This document shows, piece by piece, positions 25,783 to 31,260 of a stretch of 31,260 nucleotides of DNA. Numbering within the stretch: the first letter of the stretch is position 1; every line of letters begins with the position of its first letter. The translations under genes were made by a program, and so were the position numbers. The stretch is taken from IMG/VR virus record IMGVR_UViG_3300047354_000692, positions 1-31,260 of that record, one strand, 5' to 3'. Below the pieces are notes generated by a model. It saw only the letters and a program-made list of their open reading frames with translations. It did no database searches and had not been told where the DNA came from. The stretch is from a virus.

Positions 25783-25993
25783 GGTATTTGTCAGCAGGAG
25801 TCTCGTAATGATTATTCTGTTGCTCACACAATTTAAACGTAAGAGCACTCCTTGGACCTTTGGTGGTATTTAATGATACCTGGCCTGACTTTTCGTGAAA
25901 TTCTATCTTGGTAATCTTTGCTGGTGAATCGTTTTGTCCCACAAGAATTGTTTGCCCAACTTCGAGGTTAAGCGATATGTTTCGTAATGTCAT
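25778..25993 (-). CDS. Small conserved hypothetical protein (71 aa)
   Basis: MTLRNISLNLEVGQTILVGQ begins a small, strand-rich protein (AKITKIEFHEKSGQVSLNTT) with a polar end (ADKYR). The pattern suggests a small beta-barrel. AAAGGAGAACTCC gives a good ribosome site and a GATAAATA box lies at 26036-26029. Function unknown. Confidence 0.65.
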   Translation of the reverse strand: MTLRNISLNLEVGQTILVGQNDSPAKITKIEFHEKSGQVSLNTTKGPRSALTFKLCEQQNNHYETPADKYR

Positions 25994-26028
25994 TGGAGTT
26001 CTCCTTTTGTGTACGAAGTGTACTCAGA

Positions 26029-26036
26029 TATTTATC
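26029..26036 (-). promoter_or_regulatory. T4-type late promoter GATAAATA
   Basis: GATAAATA on the minus strand, 35 bases before the ATG at 25993. The leader holds the direct repeat GTACAC-TTC-GTACAC. Confidence 0.6.
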
Positions 26037-26077
26037 CTTGTTTTTTTCCAAAGATAAGTATGTATATAGGAGGAACA

Positions 26078-26374
26078 ATGAAGATTGAAGATATACCTGC
26101 AGGTGAAAGTTGGGCCTGTCGCTTTAAAGTAACAACATTTGTAGACAAAGATTCTGGTCTTGCTGTACAAGATAAAAATGTACAACCAGGACAAGCACAT
26201 AAAGGTGTTCCAGGAGATTACGAAAGTATTGGTTTGATTGAAGTGCGAGATATCGAGAATCGTCTTGTTCAACTTCTAGATACCGTAACAGATATTACAT
26301 TCAAAGTAAATTTTGATGATTGCTGGGACGTAGATAAAGTTGAATGGATTAATGAACCGACCGAATTGGCATAG
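26078..26374 (+). CDS. Conserved hypothetical phage protein (98 aa)
   Basis: The start at 26078 (MKIEDIPAGESWACRFKVTT) has ATAGGAGGAACA immediately upstream, so an in-frame ATG at 26009 is rejected. The product is strand-rich with a single Trp-containing end (DDCWDVDKVEWINEP), probably a small beta fold. It overlaps the first oxygenase-like gene by 23 bases and starts that plus-strand cluster. I recall similar openings in marine phage proteins, without function. Confidence 0.65.
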   Translation: MKIEDIPAGESWACRFKVTTFVDKDSGLAVQDKNVQPGQAHKGVPGDYESIGLIEVRDIENRLVQLLDTVTDITFKVNFDDCWDVDKVEWINEPTELA

Positions 26375-26936
26375 AATAAACTTAGATGTAACAGATGCTC
26401 TAAAGATTAATCTAAAAGATTATATCCTCAGCGACCCATACCGCGAAGGCGAACATGCACTTTATATAGAAGGAAAAGCAGGCGTATGGACATTAAATCC
26501 TGATACTATATTTAAACAGGACTTTCTTAATGATCTAGGTATAAAAGTAGATCTAGCACAAATATTTTACAGAGCTCCACATTATCAACATCCAGGGGCC
26601 CATGTTGATCTTGGACAAACAGGAGAACTGTATGGTGCAGGGTTAAATTGGACAGTTGATCCGGATGATGCTGAGATGACTTGGTATGAAATGCCTAATG
26701 TAGAAGGTACAAATACCAAAAGAAGTGAAACAGATCAAAACATGGAATGGCCACTAGAACAATTGACAGAAATAGATAGGTTGTGCATAGGGCAAACTCC
26801 TACACTTGTACGCACAGATGTTCCTCATACTGTAGATATGGGTAGTAATGAACGTTGGTTGATTAGTGCAAGATTTTTATGGCACTGGTCATGGGACGAC
26901 TATACTAAAACATTAAAAGATAGGATTGTACAATGA
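26352..26936 (+). CDS. 2-oxoglutarate/Fe(II) oxygenase-like protein, paralogue A (194 aa)
   Basis: The facial triad is visible as HxD in HYQHPGAHVDLG and a distal His in RTDVPHTVDMG, followed by the cosubstrate arginine in NERWLISAR. This order and the PHxVDMG-RWxxSxR end resemble aspartyl/asparaginyl beta-hydroxylase-like oxygenases. The start at 26352 (MNRPNWHRINLD) is chosen because its register matches the openings of the two other paralogues (MKNWVRLDID, MRNWVETDLS); ATG 26340 is the alternative. Substrate unknown. Paralogues follow at 26933 and 28193. Confidence 0.75.
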   Translation: MNRPNWHRINLDVTDALKINLKDYILSDPYREGEHALYIEGKAGVWTLNPDTIFKQDFLNDLGIKVDLAQIFYRAPHYQHPGAHVDLGQTGELYGAGLNWTVDPDDAEMTWYEMPNVEGTNTKRSETDQNMEWPLEQLTEIDRLCIGQTPTLVRTDVPHTVDMGSNERWLISARFLWHWSWDDYTKTLKDRIVQ

Positions 26937-27694
26937 AAAACTGGGTAAGACTTGATATCGATACCAAAGATGCAATTAATATTGATGTTAAGAAGCACTG
27001 CTTTGACAACACAGATAGAGCTGACGTATTCATAGAAGGACACGGGGGTATTTGGACTTTTGGTAAAGATGAAATATTCAGCCAAACATGGGTAGACTAT
27101 GTAAAAGAAACATGCCCATTTTTAGACGTGACTGGCGCACTTATATTTTGGAGAGCTCCAGGTTATCAACACGCTGGCGCACATATAGACGTAGCCCCTA
27201 ACAATAGCCCTAGTAGGGTAGAGGGTGTAGAATATGAAAACGGATTTCATGCAACTAATTCTAGCGATAGCATGGATGTCAACGACTTTTACCCTGTAGT
27301 TAGTAGCTACAACTGGATACTAGATGAAGGCGATGATAGTGCTATGACATGGCACGAGCCTCTAGACACTGCAAAAATAGAACTAAAGAAATTTACTGAC
27401 GCTGTACACTATGATGAAATACCTGTGAGCGAATGTAAAGAAATAGATAGATGCACAATAGGACACGACAAACTTGTAATGGTTAGAACAAATGTACTAC
27501 ACAACGTAGACATGGGCCAACAAGAGCGTTGGGCTATTAGTGCTAGATGTATTATGAATTGGGCTACATGGGATGAAGCTGTTGACAAACTACAACCATG
27601 GATCGTACAGCCTAAAGAATTTGGTGGACCAACTGGTGCTGAGCCTACACGCTTTGGCACATGGGAACACAAAGGTAGAGAGGTTGACTTTTAA
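26933..27694 (+). CDS. 2-oxoglutarate/Fe(II) oxygenase-like protein, paralogue B (253 aa)
   Basis: The gene shares the NWVRLDIDTKDAINID opening, FWRAPGYQHAGAHIDVAP (His84, Asp86), a WILDEGDDSAMTWHEPL segment and RTNVLHNVDMGQQERWAISAR with paralogue A. It is longer because of an insertion of about 35 residues after the HxD motif (NSPSRVEGVEYENGFHATNS) and a C-terminal extension. It starts inside the stop of paralogue A (ATGA). The insertion probably reshapes the substrate pocket. Confidence 0.75.
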   Translation: MKNWVRLDIDTKDAINIDVKKHCFDNTDRADVFIEGHGGIWTFGKDEIFSQTWVDYVKETCPFLDVTGALIFWRAPGYQHAGAHIDVAPNNSPSRVEGVEYENGFHATNSSDSMDVNDFYPVVSSYNWILDEGDDSAMTWHEPLDTAKIELKKFTDAVHYDEIPVSECKEIDRCTIGHDKLVMVRTNVLHNVDMGQQERWAISARCIMNWATWDEAVDKLQPWIVQPKEFGGPTGAEPTRFGTWEHKGREVDF

Positions 27695-27891
27695 TGTTTA
27701 GTAAACAGTGTAAGGCACATTTAGAAGATGTAGGTGAAACCCGTTGGCAACACTTCAAGCATGCAATGTGGGTGTCATGGCAACTAGAAAAGGCAGCATA
27801 TGCTGTAGCATTACATGCGATTGCTCCTAGATGGTTTAAAACTTATGCAACTGACAAATGCAAAGAAGTATTAGAAAGTAGGAAAAAATGA
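27694..27891 (+). CDS. DUF6356-like small protein (65 aa)
   Basis: The product reads MFSKQCKAHLEDVGETRWQH then FKHAMWVSWQLEKAAYAVAL and HAIAPRWFKTYATDKC. The AHL-x-x-x-GET-x-x-x-HxxxA opening and the HAIxPxxF end fit a small family of alphaproteobacteria and their phages that I know as DUF6356, proposed membrane-associated. The ATG overlaps the stop of paralogue B (TAATG). Function unknown. Confidence 0.7.
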   Translation: MFSKQCKAHLEDVGETRWQHFKHAMWVSWQLEKAAYAVALHAIAPRWFKTYATDKCKEVLESRKK

Positions 27892-28106
27892 ATGTAACAG
27901 ACTTAGTAGTATTAGTAGTTTCTCTATGGGGACAAACAGCAGAAGGAGAGTGGAAGTACATTGGTAATCAATATGTACAGCAACAACCAATGCCATTAAC
28001 AGAATGTAGCGAACTAATTGCCGCAAAGAATTGGAAAAAGTTTGAAAACAATCCTTATTACAAAATTCAACTAGCATGTTATTATGCCGGAGAGAAAAAT
28101 GATTGA
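27888..28106 (+). CDS. Small hypothetical protein (72 aa), possibly exported
   Basis: A short hydrophobic start (MNVTDLVVLVVSLWGQTAEG) is followed by a polar domain with two cysteines (LTECSELIAA, LACYYAGEKND). The layout resembles the 89-aa gene at 20064. It overlaps both neighbours by four to eight bases. Function unknown. Confidence 0.6.
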   Translation: MNVTDLVVLVVSLWGQTAEGEWKYIGNQYVQQQPMPLTECSELIAAKNWKKFENNPYYKIQLACYYAGEKND

Positions 28107-28200
28107 TGTTATAATTGGCAATTTAATATTTTGGCCAATTTACTTTTGGGTATGCACAATACCCTACAAAATGTTTCAAGCAGCAATAGACAATGCGTAA
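28099..28200 (+). CDS. Small membrane peptide (33 aa)
   Basis: ATG 28099 to TAA 28198-28200 encodes MIDVIIGNLIFWPIYFWVCT and IPYKMFQAAIDNA, one membrane helix. It overlaps the end of the previous gene and its stop overlaps the ATG of the third oxygenase paralogue. GAGAAAA gives a weak ribosome site. Likely translated by coupling. Confidence 0.5.
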   Translation: MIDVIIGNLIFWPIYFWVCTIPYKMFQAAIDNA

Positions 28201-28837
28201 TTGGGTAGAAACAGATCTAAGTGTTGAAAATGCATTTAGTGTAGACCCTCGAGAATATCTACGCAATCACCCTGAGTTTATACAAATAGCCACAGGCGGA
28301 GCAACTGTTTGGCAATGCGATCATAAATTATTACTTACAAATGAGTTTACTGCATTACTTAACAACTATTTTGAATGTAACATTACCGGTGTACTTGTAT
28401 TTCATAGGAAAGCAGGATATCAACACCCTGGTGCTCATATAGATGTAGATCCACAAGAGGGATTAAATCTTCCTGTAACTTTAAGCTACAACTGGGTACT
28501 AGAGGAAGATAATAATCCTATGGTGTGGTACAAGCCCTGGTGGGATCCTGAAAACATGGATCAAGCTAGCCAAGCGGCTAAAGGACAACTACCTTTCCCT
28601 GGGCTAGAATCTAGTAGCCCAGATGCAGGCTCAATGACTTATCAGGAAACACCTTGTGAACTACTAGAACGTGATAGCGAACACTGTCTTAGTCATAAAG
28701 TAGTTACTGTATGTAGAACTAACGTTCCGCACAATGTTGATATGATATCTGATAAAGATAGATGGTGTGTTACTGCCCGCAGTTGGGGCGATCAAGACCC
28801 TATGTGGTCACAAGTATATAACAGTCTAGTTAATTGA
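28193..28837 (+). CDS. 2-oxoglutarate/Fe(II) oxygenase-like protein, paralogue C (214 aa)
   Basis: The third paralogue: MRNWVETDLSVENAFSVD, FHRKAGYQHPGAHIDVDP (His82, Asp84), SYNWVLEEDNNPMVWYKPWW and RTNVPHNVDMISDKDRWCVTAR. Between the halves it has its own insertion (DQASQAAKGQLPFPGLESSS). Conservation of the metal triad and the Arg in all three copies shows that none is an obvious pseudogene. It converges on and overlaps the radical SAM gene by 12 bases at their 3' ends. Confidence 0.75.
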   Translation: MRNWVETDLSVENAFSVDPREYLRNHPEFIQIATGGATVWQCDHKLLLTNEFTALLNNYFECNITGVLVFHRKAGYQHPGAHIDVDPQEGLNLPVTLSYNWVLEEDNNPMVWYKPWWDPENMDQASQAAKGQLPFPGLESSSPDAGSMTYQETPCELLERDSEHCLSHKVVTVCRTNVPHNVDMISDKDRWCVTARSWGDQDPMWSQVYNSLVN

Positions 28838-30445
28838 TGCCCACAGATCGCTAAGGCGTCTGTTATGAGTACACATTTCAAAATGCTTGTTCCTAGCTAG
28901 ATCTAAAAAGCCTGGTCCTGCTCCGTTTTGTTTAAGTGCTTCAAGTGATTGAATTCCTTCAAGTTTACGTCTTATATAAGGTACAACTATTTCATTATGC
29001 TGTTGTCCATTATGAATATTCCACATCATAGGACGTAGCTTTAATTCTAATAGTTCTTTGGTGCTTTTAACAAAAGGAAGATAGTTTAACAACTGAAAAC
29101 TACTAACTAACTGTTCATTCCTACAAAAGTCACCATCTTGCCATTCTTTTACAAATTTGCTTGCTTGTCCTATGTCAGCCCAATCAGCTTCCCAATATAA
29201 ACTTTTGTTATCAAACTTATGTTGGGTTCCTCCTGCTTCTCTATCATAGTAACTATGTATTTCTGCTAGACGCACAGGATCGGTTATTTCTCTATAACCA
29301 TGCTGACGCCATTCTTTTGAAAAAACGCTAGTGGTTGCTGTATTGGTATCTAAGCTAATCTCTAGAGGCCACCAATCCCAATTTTGGTCTCCCCAATTTT
29401 CTCTAAGCCAATCTTCTGAACGTTGCCAACTGTCTGGAGTTTCATGTGGTAACCCTGCAATCATTCCACAACTGCCTCTGTATAACCCAAGCTCACCCAT
29501 CATATGCTCACGCATATCCATTAGACCTTGTTTGATACGCTTAGACGGCATACCTTTGGCTACTGCTTTACCTGCGTCATCGTTAAATGTTTCTACACCA
29601 TAAAAATGATTCCATACCCTAGCTCTACTGAGTAGTTTAAGCTGTTGTGGTTTCGCAATTGTTAGATCCATACGTATAAAGCAAGCAAAGTTTGGTTCAA
29701 AAGGTAGGCTCTGAACAACATCTCCTAACATTTCTAGCTTGCTTTCCCTATCGTTTAGTGTATCATCAGCTAGTATATAATTAGTAGTGCCAAAGCGTTC
29801 ATAGTTATCCATTAGCTCTGCACGTAGTAGTTCTTCTTCAGTTGATGTATCTTCTTTGACGCCTAAGAATGCATAGTTACAGTATTTGCAACGAAACTTA
29901 CACCCACGACTGAGTTCAACAGTTAGCATTTCATAGGGTTGAATATAGTCATCATCTCTATAGTCTATGCTGTAGTCACCTAGGTTCATAGCTTGATAGT
30001 CTGTGTTGCAGTCAATAAACAGCCCACCTAGAATATCTTTGCCTTTGGGTTTAGGACCATTGTTGAACAGCCAGTTTACTGTGTCAGGAACTGCTTTTTC
30101 AGCATATCCAAACAACATAGCATCCATGCCTAAGTCAAGCTGAAAGAACTGCTGTCCGCCTGCGATATATTTACGTCCTGGGTAAGCCTCTTTGAGTTGT
30201 TCTACAAACTGTTTTGCCCACCATGGTTTCATCCATGTGTAGGATATAGCAAACAATACAGTGTCCTCACCTACAATAGCATCAAGATACCTTCGTAGAT
30301 CAGCTTCTGGCCAGTCAGCTGCCCAATCAACCACAGTTGCCCTCCAGCCCATACTTTCTAGTTGATTAGCAAACCTATACGCACCTGAAGTTCTTCTTTT
30401 GATTTCTTGATTGCTGTTAAAAATTACACAGTGTTTTATATTCAT
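28826..30445 (-). CDS. Radical SAM protein with N-terminal Rossmann (B12-binding-like) domain
   Basis: The start is ATG 30445 (MNIKHCVIFNSNQEIKRR); the upstream in-frame ATG at 30556 lies across the divergent promoter region. Residues 1-130 form a Rossmann-type domain (TVLFAISYTWMKPWW, KYIAGGQQFF) without a clear DxHxxG cobalamin motif. The radical SAM core begins LTVELSRGCKFRCKYCNYAF with Cys182, Cys186 and Cys189 binding the [4Fe-4S] cluster. Length is 539 aa. The product modified is unknown. GATAAATA lies seven bases from the ATG, so the mRNA is likely leaderless. Its cluster may be supplied by the phage Nfu protein. Confidence 0.88.
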   Translation of the reverse strand: MNIKHCVIFNSNQEIKRRTSGAYRFANQLESMGWRATVVDWAADWPEADLRRYLDAIVGEDTVLFAISYTWMKPWWAKQFVEQLKEAYPGRKYIAGGQQFFQLDLGMDAMLFGYAEKAVPDTVNWLFNNGPKPKGKDILGGLFIDCNTDYQAMNLGDYSIDYRDDDYIQPYEMLTVELSRGCKFRCKYCNYAFLGVKEDTSTEEELLRAELMDNYERFGTTNYILADDTLNDRESKLEMLGDVVQSLPFEPNFACFIRMDLTIAKPQQLKLLSRARVWNHFYGVETFNDDAGKAVAKGMPSKRIKQGLMDMREHMMGELGLYRGSCGMIAGLPHETPDSWQRSEDWLRENWGDQNWDWWPLEISLDTNTATTSVFSKEWRQHGYREITDPVRLAEIHSYYDREAGGTQHKFDNKSLYWEADWADIGQASKFVKEWQDGDFCRNEQLVSSFQLLNYLPFVKSTKELLELKLRPMMWNIHNGQQHNEIVVPYIRRKLEGIQSLEALKQNGAGPGFLDLARNKHFEMCTHNRRLSDLWASIN

Positions 30446-30452
30446 TATGCAA

Positions 30453-30471
30453 TATTTATCGTCGATAAATA
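30453..30471. promoter_or_regulatory. Palindromic divergent late promoter pair
   Basis: TATTTATCG-T-CGATAAATA is a perfect 19-base inverted repeat. GATAAATA on the minus strand (30460-30453) serves the radical SAM gene and GATAAATA on the plus strand (30464-30471) serves the gene at 30499. The two boxes are only three bases apart, so simultaneous use would be sterically hard. Confidence 0.7.
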
Positions 30472-30498
30472 CTATACAACCAGCAAAGAGGTATTTTA

Positions 30499-30813
30499 AT
30501 GAGCGATGATACAACCACAGTAGACGAAGTAGATATTCAACAAGTAGTAGAAGCATTACTAAACATCTGTGGGCAGGCCGCAGAAATGCAACTAGACGAA
30601 GAAGCTAGAACTGCTATATACGACATGTGTGATGCTGTAGCGGCATTCCATGATATTCCACGTTTTGATGCTGTTATTGAACAAGACGAAGAAGGCAACA
30701 GTCGAGTCAGCTATTATGGCTCAGAGGTAGTAGCAAACATGGAAGACAAACCCAAAACCTCACTCAAACTAGTGGTCAACAACGGTGATGATGATCCAGA
30801 AACCATACACTAA
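30499..30813 (+). CDS. Small acidic phage protein (104 aa)
   Basis: MSDDTTTVDEVDIQQVVEAL starts an acidic, helical protein with a central AFHDIPRFDAVIEQDEEGNS and SYYGSEVVANM region and an acidic end DDDPETIH. AGAGGTATTTT upstream is the ribosome site. The last residues resemble the TTIH end of the next gene, and both have the same promoter-to-start layout, so the pair may be distantly related or share a C-terminal signal. Confidence 0.65.
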   Translation: MSDDTTTVDEVDIQQVVEALLNICGQAAEMQLDEEARTAIYDMCDAVAAFHDIPRFDAVIEQDEEGNSRVSYYGSEVVANMEDKPKTSLKLVVNNGDDDPETIH

Positions 30814-30827
30814 ATACCTCTTGGGGC

Positions 30828-30835
30828 TATAAATA
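30828..30835 (+). promoter_or_regulatory. T4-type late promoter TATAAATA
   Basis: TATAAATA on the plus strand, 23 bases before the ATG at 30859, followed by the ribosome site AGAGAGGTATCACA. Confidence 0.75.
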
Positions 30836-30858
30836 TTCACAGCTAGAGAGGTATCACA

Positions 30859-31113
30859 ATGACAGACCAAACAGACGACATAGAAGCTGTATATGCAGCT
30901 GTACAAGGATTCAGCAATGGACTTATGGGCAAAATGAGCATTGATCCGTTGGTTGTGGCCGCGGTGTTGACATCAACTGCACTGAGCATATACAAAACCA
31001 CACTGAGCCCTCAAGATTTTGATGACATAGTTGATGCTATTGCAAACTCAAGAGATAATGTCAAACGCATACCCACACTAGACTATGATGACACAGATAC
31101 AACCATACACTAG
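30859..31113 (+). CDS. Small acidic phage protein (84 aa)
   Basis: MTDQTDDIEAVYAAVQGFSN opens a helical protein with a hydrophobic central segment (PLVVAAVLTSTALSIYKTTL) followed by SPQDFDDIVDAIANSRDNVK and the end DDTDTTIH. The segment is too polar at its borders for a certain membrane helix. It has its own late promoter. Function unknown. Confidence 0.65.
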   Translation: MTDQTDDIEAVYAAVQGFSNGLMGKMSIDPLVVAAVLTSTALSIYKTTLSPQDFDDIVDAIANSRDNVKRIPTLDYDDTDTTIH

Positions 31114-31122
31114 GAGACAAAT

Positions 31123-31260
31123 ATGAAACTGAGTAAAATGCGTCCTGATTGGGCAGAAACACAAAATTCACTAGATCCAGAAGTAGTTAGAGCTGCTAAA
31201 GAAGATCACACACAGCCCCAAGGAGTTTCACCAGCTGTACCAGCTGATCAACCCTTCGAA
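31123..31260 (+). CDS. Hypothetical protein, 3' truncated by window edge
   Basis: ATG 31123 follows TAGGAGACAAAT, which overlaps the stop of the upstream gene and gives a strong ribosome site. Forty-six codons (MKLSKMRPDWAETQNSLDPE...) are open to the window end. The start is hydrophilic, with Pro, Gln and Ala. No family can be assigned from this part. Confidence 0.6.
   Translation, partial: MKLSKMRPDWAETQNSLDPEVVRAAKEDHTQPQGVSPAVPADQPFE

Noticed and set aside
1-31260. CRISPR arrays, insertion sequences, rRNA genes or integrase with att sites
   Set aside because: No regularly spaced direct repeats, transposase or integrase frames, terminal inverted repeats or rRNA-like stretches were found by eye on either strand.
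1-31260. Window as a bacterial chromosome island rather than phage
   Set aside because: T4-type late promoters across the whole window, virion-type small genes and extreme gene overlap fit a lytic phage genome; the metabolic genes are shortened and embedded in phage-like operons. A contaminating host contig is not excluded absolutely.

Overview
This AT-rich window reads as part of a T4-like (myovirus) marine phage genome whose host is most likely a heterotrophic alphaproteobacterium. The phage assignment rests on dense, overlapping, mostly small genes; head or structural-type genes; many T4-type late promoter boxes (TATAAATA or GATAAATA) in front of genes on both strands; and several proteins whose N-termini resemble T4 capsid-targeting leaders. 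The host inference rests on 5-aminolevulinate synthase (Shemin pathway), an alternative (ubiquinol) oxidase, a DUF1127 protein and an ATP-dependent PEP carboxykinase. These do not fit a cyanobacterium, although the window also carries a glutamine riboswitch of the kind best known from cyanobacteria and marine phages. The genus of host or phage cannot be named from this sequence alone.

Layout. 1-1.5 kb (minus): truncated MlaC-like lipid-binding protein, PD-(D/E)XK nuclease, Nfu Fe-S scaffold. 1.5-9.0 kb (minus): virion or head-type genes. These include an acidic scaffold-like protein ending in a dnaX-type A AAA AAG slippery site that leads into a start-less downstream frame, basic paralogous proteins, a small abundant-type structural protein with its own terminator, and a ligase-like plus pol-beta-like nucleotidyltransferase pair. 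9.1-12.6 kb: lipase, PRPP synthetase, a short UDP-glucose dehydrogenase-like protein and a PiT phosphate permease. 12.7-14.5 kb (plus): structured leader, a run of eight tiny coupled genes (one DUF1127) and alternative oxidase. 14.6-18.5 kb: small membrane protein, YhhQ-type queuosine-precursor transporter, DUF454 membrane protein, ALA synthase and hypotheticals. 18.6-19.7 kb (plus): AsnRS-like catalytic core, a 100-nt tRNA with a GUU anticodon on a long-variable-arm body, then a glutamine riboswitch and a 28-aa peptide. 19.7-24.3 kb (minus): operon with HNH protein, class I aldolase, GAPDH, PEPCK, a HAD phosphatase and small proteins. 24.3-26 kb (minus): secreted protein, AlgH/YqgE and basic proteins. 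26-31 kb: three paralogous 2-oxoglutarate/Fe(II) oxygenase-like proteins interleaved with small genes, a radical SAM protein and two small acidic proteins each behind a late promoter.

How the parts may work together (inference). PEPCK, GAPDH and class I aldolase can push carbon from oxaloacetate up to fructose-1,6-bisphosphate. Together with PRPP synthetase and a phosphate permease this suggests a programme of gluconeogenesis towards pentose phosphates and nucleotides, a heterotroph's counterpart to the pentose-phosphate rewiring known from cyanophages. ALA synthase, Nfu and alternative oxidase point to heme, Fe-S and respiratory-chain management during infection. The AsnRS-like protein, the mosaic tRNA and the glutamine riboswitch form a compact amide amino-acid or translation locus that looks new to me. 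Two promoter classes are visible: near-consensus sigma-70 sites (nfu, ugd/prs, the 15.7-kb gene) and T4-like late boxes, some so close to the ATG that the mRNAs may be leaderless. No intergenic stretch exceeds 300 bases; the longest (12632-12901) holds promoters and RNA hairpins.
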